64,000 nucleotides of DNA. It comes from DAHUYF01 sp035553515. GTDB lineage: Bacteria > Pseudomonadota > Alphaproteobacteria > ATCC43930 > CGMCC-115725. How positions within the stretch are numbered: position 1 is the first letter of the stretch; each line of letters begins with the position of its first letter. The DNA is taken from positions 4,234-68,233 of the forward strand of contig DATNDG010000002.1 in NCBI GenBank assembly GCA_035553515.1. The letters are read 5' to 3'. Position numbers and translations under genes: made by a program. The notes beneath the pieces are model-generated. The model saw only the letters and a list, made by a program, of their open reading frames with translations. It was not told where the DNA came from and ran no database searches. This document shows positions 36,747 through 45,699 of this stretch, piece after piece.

Positions 36747-37127
36747 ATGAATCGGGGCCGGCGCCCTCCTCGGTTTTTCGGGGCTTGGCTCGCCGCATCG
36801 CTGCTGCTGGAGGCGTTCCCTGCCGCCGGGGCGACGCTCGACGCGGCGCAGGCGGGAAGCCATATCGGCGAGACGGCGACTGTCTGCGGCAGCGTGGCCT
36901 CGGCGCATTTCTCGCGTCGTTCCGCCGCTCAGCCGACGCTGCTCGATCTAGACCGGCCCTATCCGAACCAAATCTTCACCATCGTCATCTTCAACCGGGA
37001 CCGCGCCAAGTTCGGTGCGCCCGAGCAGACGCTCCTCCATCGCCGCGTCTGCGCCAGCGGTGCGATCAAGCTCTATCGCGGCCGGCCGGAGATGATCCTC
37101 GAGGATCCCGCGCAGCTCAGCCGATAA
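36747..37127 (+). CDS. Exported OB-fold-like protein
   Basis: 126 residues from the ATG at 36747. The N-terminus is basic then hydrophobic (MNRGRRPPRFFGAWLAASLL), a likely signal peptide cleaved after AAGA. The mature part (ASHIGETATVCGSVASAHFS, PTLLDLDRPYPNQIFTIVIF, CASGAIKLYRGRPEMILEDP) matches the OB-fold pattern of small exported nucleic-acid-binding-like proteins. An in-frame ATG 18 codons upstream is less likely. A CCGAC/GTCGG hairpin lies directly before the start codon. Function unknown; convergent with the nitronate monooxygenase gene. Confidence 0.7.
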   Translation: MNRGRRPPRFFGAWLAASLLLEAFPAAGATLDAAQAGSHIGETATVCGSVASAHFSRRSAAQPTLLDLDRPYPNQIFTIVIFNRDRAKFGAPEQTLLHRRVCASGAIKLYRGRPEMILEDPAQLSR

Positions 37128-37140
37128 GCGCGGGCGGCGT

Positions 37141-38124
37141 TCATTCCGCGGCGACGATGCGCCGCGCGCCGGCAGCGAGCGCGCGCTCCGCCTCCTCGAC
37201 CATGCGGTCGAGGATCTCGCCGGCGGGCAGCACCGTGTCGAAGAGCCCCATCGCTTCGCCGCCGAGCACTCCGGCGGTGGTGAAATCGCCGAGCGCCACC
37301 GCCGCCTGATAGCGCGACATCTCCTGCGCCTGCGCCGCGCGCAGCTCCGTCTCGGCGCCGTGCCAGCGATCGACGAACTCGTTGCGCAGGACGCGCACGG
37401 TGAAATCCGTGGGCCAGGGAATGTCGCGCACCACGTCGATGGTGGTGGTGCGGAGGGTGTCGTCGCCTTGCGCCACGGTCATGTGCGCCTTCGCCTTGGG
37501 GTGGGCCAGCGATTCCGTGCTGGCATAGAAGCGCGTTCCCACCAGAACGCCCTCGGCGCCGAGCAGCAGCGCCGCGGCGAGGCCGCGCCCGTCGGCGATG
37601 CCGCCGGCGGCGACCAGAACGGCATCGCTGCGCCGGCGGGCGAGGATGTCGGCGATCTCGGGCACCAGCGGCAGGGTTGCGCGCCGGGCGCCATGACCGC
37701 CCGCCTCGCTGCCCTGGGCAATGATGACGTCGGCGCCGGCCTCGAGCGCATCCTCGAGATGACGCAAGCCCTGGACCTGGCAGATGAGCCTGGCGCCCGC
37801 CCGCTTGATCGCTCCGGCGAAAGGCCGTGGATCGCCGAAGGACAGCATCAGCGCCGCCGGCCTGCTTGCCAGCGCGAGGTCGAGGAGCTCGGGCCGCTTC
37901 TGAAGCGACCAGGTGATGAAGCCGCAGCCGATGCGGTGATTGCCGGCGGCGGCGAATTGCCGCTCGAGCCATTCGCCATCGCCGTAGCCGCCGCCGATCA
38001 GGCCAAGCCCGCCCGCCGCACTCACCGCGCCGGCCAAGGCGCCGCCGGAGATGCTGCCCATCGGCGCCAGCAGCACCGGGTGCTTGATGTCGAGGAGTTC
38101 GGTGAGCCGGGTCGGGATCGGCAT
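37141..38124 (-). CDS. Nitronate monooxygenase (2-nitropropane dioxygenase family)
   Basis: 327 residues. FMN-dependent TIM barrel that oxidises alkyl nitronates. It opens LLDIKHPVLLAPMGSISGGA and has SAAGGLGLIGGGYGDG, ADVIIAQGSEAGGHGARRAT (with the HG of the active loop), AAGGIADGRGLAAALLLGAE and VGTRFYASTESLAHPKAK. ATG at 38124 gives the standard start. Some members act as enoyl-acyl reductases, so substrate is uncertain. It may detoxify nitro compounds; no link with the nitrate cluster is visible. Confidence 0.9.
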   Translation of the reverse strand: MPIPTRLTELLDIKHPVLLAPMGSISGGALAGAVSAAGGLGLIGGGYGDGEWLERQFAAAGNHRIGCGFITWSLQKRPELLDLALASRPAALMLSFGDPRPFAGAIKRAGARLICQVQGLRHLEDALEAGADVIIAQGSEAGGHGARRATLPLVPEIADILARRRSDAVLVAAGGIADGRGLAAALLLGAEGVLVGTRFYASTESLAHPKAKAHMTVAQGDDTLRTTTIDVVRDIPWPTDFTVRVLRNEFVDRWHGAETELRAAQAQEMSRYQAAVALGDFTTAGVLGGEAMGLFDTVLPAGEILDRMVEEAERALAAGARRIVAAE

Positions 38125-38173
38125 GCTACGCCTCCGTCGTGAACGCCGCGCATCATAGCGAAGCCGCGGCGGC

Positions 38174-38188
38174 TGCAACAAAGTTGCA
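38174..38188. promoter_or_regulatory. Perfect palindrome TGCAACAAAGTTGCA, operator candidate
   Basis: Six-base arms around AAA, in the 144-base divergent region between the nitronate monooxygenase and the ABC permease gene. No regulator gene is adjacent. Confidence 0.35.
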
Positions 38189-38268
38189 ATGACTCTGCCG
38201 CTTTCTTCCGTCATGGGGTTTGCGCTACATGTGGCGCGCCCGAAGCCAGGAGCCGGAACCGAGGAGCG

Positions 38269-40014
38269 ATGCAACAGCGCTGGGGTCTGCCCATCGTGGC
38301 CTGGCCGTCGCGGCTCAGGCCCAATTACTGGGACGGCATCGCTCTGCCGCTGGTGCTCGGCAGCATCGTGCTGCTCGCCTGGGCGAGCCGGCAGATGAGC
38401 ATGCCCTATCGGCTGGGCCAGACCTTGGCGATCTCGCTCGATCCACGCTACCTGCCGGAATACGGCCTGCGCACCGTGCTGCGCATGGTGCTGGCGCTGG
38501 TCGCCTCGCTGGTCTTCAGCCTTGCCTATGCCGCGCTCGCCGCCAGGAGCCGCCGTGCCGAGAAACTGCTCATCCCGCTGCTCGACATTCTGCAGTCGGT
38601 GCCGATCCTGGGCTTCCTCTCGATCACCGTCACCGGCTTCATCGCGCTCTTTCCCGGCAGCCTCATGGGCTACGAATGCGCGGCGATCTTCGCGATCTTC
38701 ACCTCGCAAGCCTGGAATATGACCTTCAGCCTCTACCAATCCTTCAGCGCCGTGCCGAAGGATCTGCACGAGGCGTCGCGCATGTATCATCTCTCGCCCT
38801 GGCAGAGCTTCTGGCAGCTCGACGTGCCCTTCGCCATGCCCAACCTCATCTGGAACATGATGATGTCGGTCTCCGGCGGCTGGTTCTTCGTCGTCGCTTC
38901 GGAGGCGATCAGCGTCAACGGCCAGGATGTGAAGCTGCCCGGCATCGGCTCCTATATCGCGCTCGCCATCGAGCAGCGCGACCTCGCCGGGGTCGGCTAC
39001 GCGATCCTCGCCATGCTGGTGCTGATCCTGATCTATGATCAGCTGCTGTTCCGCCCGCTGCTCGCCTGGGCGCAGCGCTTCAAGGTCGAAGCGATCGGGC
39101 AGGACGAGATCGAGCCGCCCTGGTTCCTCACCATGCTGCAGCGCGCGCGGCTGTTCGATCTGCTGCGCTCGCTGTTCGATGCCGCGGCGTCGCTGGCGAG
39201 CCTCGCCTCGCGCCGAGCGCTTCCGGCGGGCGCCGTCCAGCGCCTGCCGCGCACGCGCTTCGCCGAGGCGCGTTGGATCGACTACGTCTGGAGCGCCGCG
39301 CTGCTCGTCGGCACGCTCTACACGCTCTACGAGATCGCGCTCTTCGTGCAGACCGAGGTGGGGTTGCACGAGGTGCTCTACGTGTTGCTGCTGGGATTCA
39401 TCACGCTCATTCGCGTGGTGGTGCTGATCGCGCTTGCGGCGGTGATCTGGGTTCCCATCGGCGTCTGGATCGGGCTGCGCCCGCGGCTTGCGCGCCGCGT
39501 CCAGCCGATCGTGCAGTTCCTGGCGGCGTTCCCGGCTAATCTCTTCTTCCCGGTGGCGGTCGCCGCCATCTTGCGCTTCCATCTCAATGTCGAGGTGTGG
39601 GTGAGCCCGCTGATGATCCTCGGCACGCAGTGGTACATCCTGTTCAACGTCATCGCCGGGACGCTGGCATTGCCCACCGACTATCAATTCGTCGCCAGCA
39701 ATCTCGGCGTGTCGCGCTGGCTGTGGTGGCGCCGCCTGGTGCTGCCCGGCATCTTTCCCGCCTTCGTCACCGGCGCGGTGACCGCCTCGGGCGGCTCGTG
39801 GAACGCGAGCATCGTCTCGGAGATCGTGCGCTGGGGCAACGATACGCTGGTCGCCACCGGCATCGGCGCCTATATCGCGCAGGCGACGGACAAGGGCGAT
39901 TTCCCGCGCATCGCGCTGGGCATCTGCGTGCTCTGCCTTTATGTTCTGCTGCTCAACCGCCTGCTCTGGCGCCGGCTCTACGTCTTGGCCGAAGAGCGGC
40001 TGCGTCTGGACTGA
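38269..40014 (+). CDS. ABC transporter permease, two fused NitT/TauT-type halves
   Basis: 581 residues, twice the usual length. Half 1 (about 20-270) has LLDILQSVPILGFLSITVTG and an EAA loop EASRMYHLSPWQSFWQLDVP. Half 2 (about 340-580) has FLAAFPANLFFPVAVAAILR, ASNLGVSRWLWWRRLVLPGI and GSWNASIVSEIVRWGNDTLV. Both belong to the BPD_transp_1 superfamily in which nitrate, sulfonate and taurine importers fall. It should therefore form the whole membrane channel as one chain. GAGGAG precedes the ATG. The ATPase gene follows after 14 bases, but no binding protein is nearby. Confidence 0.88.
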   Translation: MQQRWGLPIVAWPSRLRPNYWDGIALPLVLGSIVLLAWASRQMSMPYRLGQTLAISLDPRYLPEYGLRTVLRMVLALVASLVFSLAYAALAARSRRAEKLLIPLLDILQSVPILGFLSITVTGFIALFPGSLMGYECAAIFAIFTSQAWNMTFSLYQSFSAVPKDLHEASRMYHLSPWQSFWQLDVPFAMPNLIWNMMMSVSGGWFFVVASEAISVNGQDVKLPGIGSYIALAIEQRDLAGVGYAILAMLVLILIYDQLLFRPLLAWAQRFKVEAIGQDEIEPPWFLTMLQRARLFDLLRSLFDAAASLASLASRRALPAGAVQRLPRTRFAEARWIDYVWSAALLVGTLYTLYEIALFVQTEVGLHEVLYVLLLGFITLIRVVVLIALAAVIWVPIGVWIGLRPRLARRVQPIVQFLAAFPANLFFPVAVAAILRFHLNVEVWVSPLMILGTQWYILFNVIAGTLALPTDYQFVASNLGVSRWLWWRRLVLPGIFPAFVTGAVTASGGSWNASIVSEIVRWGNDTLVATGIGAYIAQATDKGDFPRIALGICVLCLYVLLLNRLLWRRLYVLAEERLRLD

Positions 40015-40028
40015 CCGGGGGATGCGCC

Positions 40029-41336
40029 ATGCCTGACGACGGCCGTCTCATCTGCGCCGAGAAGGTCTGCAAGACCTACCAGACGGCCGAGACGTCGGGC
40101 CGGCTGGTGCTCGATCACGTCGATTTCTCGCTCTTCGAGGGCGAGATCGTCGCCATCCTCGGCAAGTCTGGCTCGGGCAAATCGACCTTCCTGCGCGTCC
40201 TCGCCGGCCTCACCCCGCCGACCGAGGGCCGCGTCGCCTATCGCGGGCGCGCCGTCGACGGGCCGGCGCAGGGCATCGCCATGGTGTTCCAGACCTTCGC
40301 GCTCTTCCCCTGGCTTACCGTGCTCGGCAATGTCGAGCTCGGCCTCGAGGCGCAGGGCGTGCCGCGCGCCGAGCGCCGGCAGCGTGCGCTGAAGGCGATC
40401 GACGTCATCGGCCTCGACGGCTTCGAATCCGCCTATCCCAAGGAGCTGTCGGGCGGCATGCGTCAGCGCGTCGGATTCGCGCGCGCGCTGGTGGTCAATC
40501 CCGATGTGCTGCTGCTCGACGAACCGTTCTCGGCGCTCGACGTGCTGACCGCCGAGACGCTGCGCGGCGACCTGATGGATCTCTGGATCGAGCGGCGGGT
40601 GCCGACCAAGGGCATCATCCTGGTTTCGCACAACATCGAAGAGGCGGTGGAGATCGCCGACCGCATCATCATCTTCGGCAGCGATCCCGGTCACATCCGC
40701 GCCGAGATCCCGGTGACGCTGCCGCGGCCGCGCGACCCCGCCAGCCCGCGCTTCCAGCAGATCGTCGACGAGGTCTACGCCATCCTCACCACGGTCCCGG
40801 GACGCGAGGCCGGGCGGCGCGGCGCGCGCGGCGTCGAGCAAGTGGGCATCGGCTACCGCATTCCGGCCGCCTCGATTCAGCAGCTGGTGGGCTTGCTCGA
40901 CGCGATCAGCGCGCCGCCCTATTCCGGCCGCGCCGACCTGCCGCATCTGGTGGAGAGCGAGCATATCGAGGACGAGGCGCTCTTCGTGCTCATCGAGGCG
41001 CTGCAGCTCCTGGGATTCGCCCAGGTCGCCGGCGGCGACATCTGGGCGACGCCGGTCGGGCGCAATTTCGCCGAAGCCGATCTACAGACGCGCAAGCAGA
41101 TCTTCGCCGATCAGCTCCGCCGCAACATTCCGCTTGCGGCCCATATCCGCAAGGTGCTGGACGAGCGGCCCGGCCACAGCGCGCCCGAAGGACGCTTCCT
41201 CGCCGAGCTCGAGGATCACCTCTCCGAGGAGGAGGCGGCCGAAGTGCTCGAGACGATGATCAATTGGGGCCGCTACGCCGAGCTCTTCGCTTATGATTAC
41301 GATCGCGGCGTGCTGAGCCTCGAAAATCCGACCTGA
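40029..41336 (+). CDS. ABC transporter ATP-binding protein with C-terminal AAA-associated domain
   Basis: 435 residues. The ATPase (1-260) has Walker A GKSGSGKSTFL, Q-loop FQTFALFPWLTVLGNVELGL, signature LSGGMRQRVGFARALV, Walker B VLLLDEPFSALD and H-loop VSHNIEEAV. Residues from about 275 form a separate helical domain (GYRIPAASIQQLVGLLDAIS, RADLPHLVESEHIEDEALFV, LRRNIPLAAHIRKVLDERPG) of the AAA-associated C-terminal type. Such domains occur on ATPases paired with double-length permeases; the role is presumably regulatory. Partner of the preceding permease. Confidence 0.88.
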   Translation: MPDDGRLICAEKVCKTYQTAETSGRLVLDHVDFSLFEGEIVAILGKSGSGKSTFLRVLAGLTPPTEGRVAYRGRAVDGPAQGIAMVFQTFALFPWLTVLGNVELGLEAQGVPRAERRQRALKAIDVIGLDGFESAYPKELSGGMRQRVGFARALVVNPDVLLLDEPFSALDVLTAETLRGDLMDLWIERRVPTKGIILVSHNIEEAVEIADRIIIFGSDPGHIRAEIPVTLPRPRDPASPRFQQIVDEVYAILTTVPGREAGRRGARGVEQVGIGYRIPAASIQQLVGLLDAISAPPYSGRADLPHLVESEHIEDEALFVLIEALQLLGFAQVAGGDIWATPVGRNFAEADLQTRKQIFADQLRRNIPLAAHIRKVLDERPGHSAPEGRFLAELEDHLSEEEAAEVLETMINWGRYAELFAYDYDRGVLSLENPT

Positions 41337-41346
41337 GCGCGGCGCG

Positions 41347-42555
41347 ATGCTGAGGCCGGGCTCGCTGCCCTTCACCGCCCTCCTGGGCGCGCTCACCGCG
41401 ATGACGGCCTTCGCCACCGATATGAGCCTGCCGGCGCTGCCGACGCTGTCGCGCTCGTTTGCCGCTTCGCCCGAGCGCGTCCAGCTCACGCTGAGCCTGT
41501 TCATTCTCGGCTATGGCGGCGGTCAGCTCTTCTACGGCCCGCTCTCCGACCGCTTCGGCCGCCGGCCGATGCTGCTCGCCGGCCTCGCCATCTACGCTCT
41601 GTCCGGCTTTGCCTGCGCGCTGGCGCCGAGCATCGAGGTGCTGGTGACGGCGCGCTTCATCCAGGGGCTGGGCGGCTGCGTCGGCCCGATCCTCGGCCGC
41701 GCCGTGGTGCGCGACCATTACAGCGGCGTGCGTGCGGCGCAGATGCTCTCCTATGTGATGCTGGTCTTCGCGCTGGCGCCGATGGTGGCGCCGCTGCTCG
41801 GCGGCGTGCTGCTGAGCCTCTTCGGCTGGCCATCCATCTTCTTCGCCTTCGGCGTCTTCGGCCTGGTGCTGATGCTGGTGACCTGGCTGGGATTTGCGGA
41901 ATCGCTCAGCGTGCCCGACGTCCACGCGCTGGAGCTGGCGCGACTGCTGGCGAATGGCCGCCGGTTCTTCACCAGCCGCCATTGCGTCGGCTACATGCTG
42001 ATCAACAGCTTCATCTTCGCCGGGCTCTTCGGCTTCATTTCGGGCTCGCCCTTCGTGTTCATCGAGGTCTACGGCGTCCCGCCCGGCCGCTTCGGCTTCT
42101 ACTTCGCGCTGAGCGCGTTCGGCATCGTGCTGGGCGCGCTCGCTAATGGCCGGCTGGTGCGCCGCCGCGCGCCCGAGCGGGTGCTGCGCCTGGGGCTGAC
42201 GCTGCTCGCTGCCGCGGGCGGTGCCATGGTGCTGGTCGCGCTCTCCGGGCGCGGCGGCCCGCTCGCCTTGACGCTCGCCATGCTCGCCTATGTCTTTGCT
42301 CAGGGATTGTCGATGCCCAACGCCGTTGCTGCGGCGATGGAGCCGCTCGCCGGCATGGCCGGCATGGGCGCCTCGTTCCTGGGCGCGATGCAGATGTTGG
42401 GCGGCAGCCTCGCCGGCTTGGCGGTGAACGCGCTCTTCGACGGCACGCCGGTGCCGATGGCCGCCACCATCGCTGCAATGGGATTGGCCGCCCTGCTGTC
42501 CTATTATTCGGTATTGCCCAGAATTTCCCGTGTCGGCGGCGCCGCGACCCTGTAA
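41347..42555 (+). CDS. Bcr/CflA-family multidrug efflux MFS transporter
   Basis: 402 residues, twelve-helix antiporter of the DHA1 group. It shows TAMTAFATDMSLPALPTLSR and ILGYGGGQLFYGPLSDRFGR then RPMLLAGLAIYALSGFACAL, all Bcr/CflA landmarks, and RFIQGLGGCVGPILGRAVVR. It starts 11 bases after the ABC ATPase gene, so it may share its transcript. Drug specificity cannot be read from the sequence. Confidence 0.9.
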   Translation: MLRPGSLPFTALLGALTAMTAFATDMSLPALPTLSRSFAASPERVQLTLSLFILGYGGGQLFYGPLSDRFGRRPMLLAGLAIYALSGFACALAPSIEVLVTARFIQGLGGCVGPILGRAVVRDHYSGVRAAQMLSYVMLVFALAPMVAPLLGGVLLSLFGWPSIFFAFGVFGLVLMLVTWLGFAESLSVPDVHALELARLLANGRRFFTSRHCVGYMLINSFIFAGLFGFISGSPFVFIEVYGVPPGRFGFYFALSAFGIVLGALANGRLVRRRAPERVLRLGLTLLAAAGGAMVLVALSGRGGPLALTLAMLAYVFAQGLSMPNAVAAAMEPLAGMAGMGASFLGAMQMLGGSLAGLAVNALFDGTPVPMAATIAAMGLAALLSYYSVLPRISRVGGAATL

Positions 42556-42653
42556 GACGGCGCGCGGGGTTGACCGGAGAGCCGAGCTCCCACAACCTTC
42601 CCGCCGGGAGCCGCGCCCGGCTTCTTCTCAAGCGATTGGAGGCGGAACGCATC

Positions 42654-43202
42654 ATGCTTCAGCTCATCAACCCGGCCGCGCGCAGCCTTGCTGCGGCAAC
42701 CATCCTCGGCGGCGCCGCGCTGCTGGCGAGCCCGGCGAGCGCTGCGACCCTCGCCTCGTCTCCGGCGCCGCTGCTGCTGGCTCAGGCGCAAACCCAGACC
42801 GCGCCCGCGCCGCAAGCCACGCCGGCAAAGCCGCATCGCATGACCATGTCGGAGCGCGTGGAGGAGCATATCAAGCGCCTGCACACCGAGCTCAAGATCA
42901 CGCCGGCGCAGCAGCAGCAGTGGGACGCGGTGGCGCAGGCGATGCGCGACGACGCCAAGTCGATGGAGGAGGCGATCGAGCAGCGCCGGCAGGCGAAGTC
43001 GATGACCGCGGTCGATGATCTCAAGGCGTACCAGGCCATCGCCGAGACGCACGCTCAGGGAGTGCAGAAGCTCGTCGCCGCTTTCGAGCCGCTCTACGAG
43101 TCGATGTCGCCCGAGCAGAAGAAGAACGCCGATACCGTCTTCAGCCACGCCGGGCATCACGCGCACCACGCGGCCAAGCCGAAGGCGGCGAAGCCGCAGT
43201 AA
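42654..43202 (+). CDS. Spy/CpxP-like periplasmic protein with LTXXQ motif
   Basis: 182 residues. Signal peptide MLQLINPAARSLAAATILGG is cleaved near ASA. The mature part is helical: MSERVEEHIKRLHTELKITP with ITPAQQQQW, an LTxxQ-like motif, then EEAIEQRRQAKSMTAVDDL and a His/Lys-rich tail (HAGHHAHHAAKPKAAKPQ). This family includes chaperone-like envelope stress proteins; the His tail may bind metal. GGAGG lies 11 bases before the ATG at 42654; an upstream in-frame ATG at 42570 is less likely. Confidence 0.75.
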   Translation: MLQLINPAARSLAAATILGGAALLASPASAATLASSPAPLLLAQAQTQTAPAPQATPAKPHRMTMSERVEEHIKRLHTELKITPAQQQQWDAVAQAMRDDAKSMEEAIEQRRQAKSMTAVDDLKAYQAIAETHAQGVQKLVAAFEPLYESMSPEQKKNADTVFSHAGHHAHHAAKPKAAKPQ

Positions 43203-43234
43203 GCGCGGCACGCGGCACGCAGCAAGGAGGATCC

Positions 43235-43531
43235 ATGTTCACTGCGAGGGGAATGCGCTCGGCGCTTGCCGGCGCGATGCTTGGCGTCATGCTTGCCGGC
43301 GTCGCCGCGGTGGCGGCACGTGCCCAGGACGAACGGCGGCACGAGGAGCAGGTCCGACCGCCTGACCGCGACCGCGACCGGCACGACCATGACGAGCATC
43401 GCCGGGTCGATCGCGACTACTATTATGCGCCGCCGCCGCCGGCAGCGGTCTATGCGCCACCGCCGGTGGTCTATGCGCCACCGCCTCCGCCGGCGGGGAT
43501 CACGCTGATGATCCCGTTCTTCTTCCGCTAA
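43235..43531 (+). CDS. Small exported protein with Tyr-Ala-Pro-Pro repeats
   Basis: 98 residues. A signal peptide (LAGAMLGVMLAGVAAVAARA) precedes a highly charged Asp/Arg/His segment (RPPDRDRDRHDHDEHRRVDR) and a YAPPPP repeat region ending in LMIPFFFR. AAGGAGG precedes the ATG. The pattern resembles many small envelope proteins of unknown function in alphaproteobacteria. It lies 32 bases after the Spy-like gene and may be co-expressed. Confidence 0.7.
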   Translation: MFTARGMRSALAGAMLGVMLAGVAAVAARAQDERRHEEQVRPPDRDRDRHDHDEHRRVDRDYYYAPPPPAAVYAPPPVVYAPPPPPAGITLMIPFFFR

Positions 43532-43585
43532 GGGCCATCTGCCGGCTTTGCCGTCGCGGCGCGGCTGTGATAGGCAAGGCGGGTC

Positions 43586-44695
43586 ATGCCGAGCGGAAGC
43601 CTTGCGCCGATGCTGGACGCCGCCTTTCGCGGCGGCGCGGCAGCGCTCCTGCTGCTGCTGGGGGCGCTGTTGCTGCGCCAGGCACGGCGCTCCCCGGCCG
43701 CGCTCTATGGCGGGCTGTCGCTGCTCAGCACCATCGCCTATCTGATCAATTCCTGGCCGGCGATCTTCGATCGCCGCCCGTTCTGGCTGCTGCCGGTCAT
43801 GCTGATCAGCATGGGAACGCAGGCGCTGCTCTTCCTCTTCGCCAGGGCCTGCTTCGATGACGAGTTCAGGGCATCCTGGCGCGACGGGCTGCCCTGGCTG
43901 GGCCTGGTCGGGCTCGGATTCTGGTGCGCCTGCTCCGGCCGGCCGCTGATCTGCTACGGCTTCCAGGCAGCGCAGCTCGCCTTCGTCGCGCTCATCATCC
44001 ATCAGGCGTTGCGCGGCCGCTCAAGCGATTTGATCGAGGGCCGCCGCCGCTTTCGCCTGGTGCTGGTAAGCGCCGCCGCCGGCTACTCGCTGCTGATCAT
44101 CGTGCTCGAGATGACCTTGCGCGGGCCGGCCTTCGTATCGCCGGTGAGCGCCGGCAATGCGGCGGGCATGCTCGCCTTCGCCTTCACGCTGGCCTTGGCC
44201 GAGCTGTCATTGGCCCCGCGCGGTGGCTTCGTGCCGCTGCCGGCGCCGCGTCGCACGGTGCCGCCCGAGCCGGCGGACGGAGGCGCGCAGGATGCCGCCT
44301 TGCTCGAAAAGCTGCGCCGCCTCATGGAGCAGGAGAAGGTCTATCGCGAAGAGGGCTTGGCCATCGCCTCGCTCGCGCAGCGTCTCGCCATTCCCGAATA
44401 CCGGCTGCGCCGGCTCATCAACCAGCGGCTCGGTCATCGCAACTTCAGCAGCTTCGTCAACGGCTACCGCCTCGCCGATGCGCGCGCGGCGCTGGCCGAT
44501 CCGGCGCAGGCCCAGGTGCCGGTCGTCACCATCGCCCTCGATGCCGGGTTTCAGTCGCTGGGCCCCTTCAACCGCGCCTTCAAGGCCGAGACCGGCCTGA
44601 CGCCGACCGACTACCGCCGCCGCGAGCTGGAACGAGTTGGAAAATCCGGCTCACCCTCGCCGAATTCCGAAATCGGCAAGCCGATCCCCGCCTGA
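43586..44695 (+). CDS. Membrane-anchored AraC-family transcriptional regulator
   Basis: 369 residues. The first 220 residues hold about six to seven hydrophobic helices (GGAAALLLLLGALLLRQARR, PFWLLPVMLISMGTQALLFL). The C-terminal AraC HTH comprises GLAIASLAQRLAIPEYRLRR, LINQRLGHRNFSSFVNGYRL and IALDAGFQSLGPFNRAFKAE with GLTPTDYRRRE. It probably senses a membrane or envelope signal and controls the sterol-desaturase-type gene 75 bases downstream; such regulator-enzyme pairs are common. Confidence 0.87.
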   Translation: MPSGSLAPMLDAAFRGGAAALLLLLGALLLRQARRSPAALYGGLSLLSTIAYLINSWPAIFDRRPFWLLPVMLISMGTQALLFLFARACFDDEFRASWRDGLPWLGLVGLGFWCACSGRPLICYGFQAAQLAFVALIIHQALRGRSSDLIEGRRRFRLVLVSAAAGYSLLIIVLEMTLRGPAFVSPVSAGNAAGMLAFAFTLALAELSLAPRGGFVPLPAPRRTVPPEPADGGAQDAALLEKLRRLMEQEKVYREEGLAIASLAQRLAIPEYRLRRLINQRLGHRNFSSFVNGYRLADARAALADPAQAQVPVVTIALDAGFQSLGPFNRAFKAETGLTPTDYRRRELERVGKSGSPSPNSEIGKPIPA

Positions 44696-44738
44696 CTGCG
44701 GCTTCGGCGAGCCGCGAGCGGCCCCCTCCGGCAGGCTG

Positions 44739-44764
44739 CCTCCAGTAGATGCACCCGCTGGAGG
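44739..44764 (+). promoter_or_regulatory. Hairpin covering the ribosome site of the desaturase gene
   Basis: Perfect 7-bp arms CCTCCAG (44739-44745) and CTGGAGG (44758-44764). The right arm contains the GGAGG ribosome site of the GTG start at 44771, so pairing would hide it. Could also be a protein-binding palindrome. Confidence 0.4.
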
Positions 44765-44770
44765 GGTCCC

Positions 44771-45670
44771 GTGAACCAGATATTCTCTGAGATCCAGTTC
44801 CTAATGCCGCTCGTCTTCGTGCCGCTGGTCTTCCTGGCCGCCGGGGTCGAGGCCGCCGTCCTGTCGGTCCGGGGCGGCTACAACGGGCGCGCCGCGCTCG
44901 CCTCGCTGTCGGACGCGCTTGGCCGCGAATACATCGTCCATCGCTTCCTCCCGGTGAGCCTCGCCGCGCCGGTGATCGGCTGGACCTGGACGCACCGCAT
45001 CGCCACCGTGCCGCTCAACGGCGCTGCCGTGCTCGCCGCGCTCTTTCTCGGCCAGGAGTTCTGCTACTACTGGTTCCACCGTGCCTCGCACCGGGTCCGC
45101 TGGTTCTGGGCGACACATGCCATCCATCATTCGAGCAACCAGCTCAACCTCTCCGCCGCCTTCCGCTTCGGCTGGTTCGACCGGATCAGCGGCAGCGGCA
45201 TCTTCTATGCGCCGCTGGTGTGGCTGGGATTTCCGCCGGTCGCGGTCTTTGCGGTGCTGTCGCTCAACCTGCTCTACCAGTTCATGCTGCACGCCACCTG
45301 GATCCCGAAGCTGGGCTGGCTCGAATACGTGCTCAACACGCCGTCGCATCATCGCGTGCATCACGCATCGAACCCGCTCTATCTCGACGCCAATTACGGT
45401 GGCGTGCTCATCGTCTTCGACCGGCTGTTCGGCACCTTCATCCCCGAGCGCGACGACATGCCCTGCCGTTATGGGCTGGTAAAGCCGTTGCTCTCCAACA
45501 ACCCCGTGCTGTTTAATTTTTTCGAGTGGCGTGCGCTGGCGCGCGACCTCGGGCAGGCGCGGAGCTGGCGCGAGCGCGTCCTCTACCTCTTTGGTCCGCC
45601 GGGCTGGCGGCCGGACGGGCAGGGCTGGACGACGGAGGATGTGCGCCGCGCCGCCTTGCCGGCAGAATAG
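44771..45670 (+). CDS. Sterol desaturase / fatty acid hydroxylase family membrane enzyme
   Basis: 299 residues. Integral membrane di-iron enzyme. The three histidine clusters are HRASHRVRW, THAIHHSSNQ and PSHHRVHHASN, and the final stretch LDANYGGVLIVFDRLFGTFI is typical. The substrate, a lipid or carotenoid-like molecule, is unknown. The start is GTG at 44771 after GGAGG. It follows an AraC regulator and precedes a PQQ enzyme by 29 bases. Confidence 0.9.
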   Translation: MNQIFSEIQFLMPLVFVPLVFLAAGVEAAVLSVRGGYNGRAALASLSDALGREYIVHRFLPVSLAAPVIGWTWTHRIATVPLNGAAVLAALFLGQEFCYYWFHRASHRVRWFWATHAIHHSSNQLNLSAAFRFGWFDRISGSGIFYAPLVWLGFPPVAVFAVLSLNLLYQFMLHATWIPKLGWLEYVLNTPSHHRVHHASNPLYLDANYGGVLIVFDRLFGTFIPERDDMPCRYGLVKPLLSNNPVLFNFFEWRALARDLGQARSWRERVLYLFGPPGWRPDGQGWTTEDVRRAALPAE

Positions 45671-45699
45671 ATTTGGCACGGGAGCGCGAGGGGGGATCC

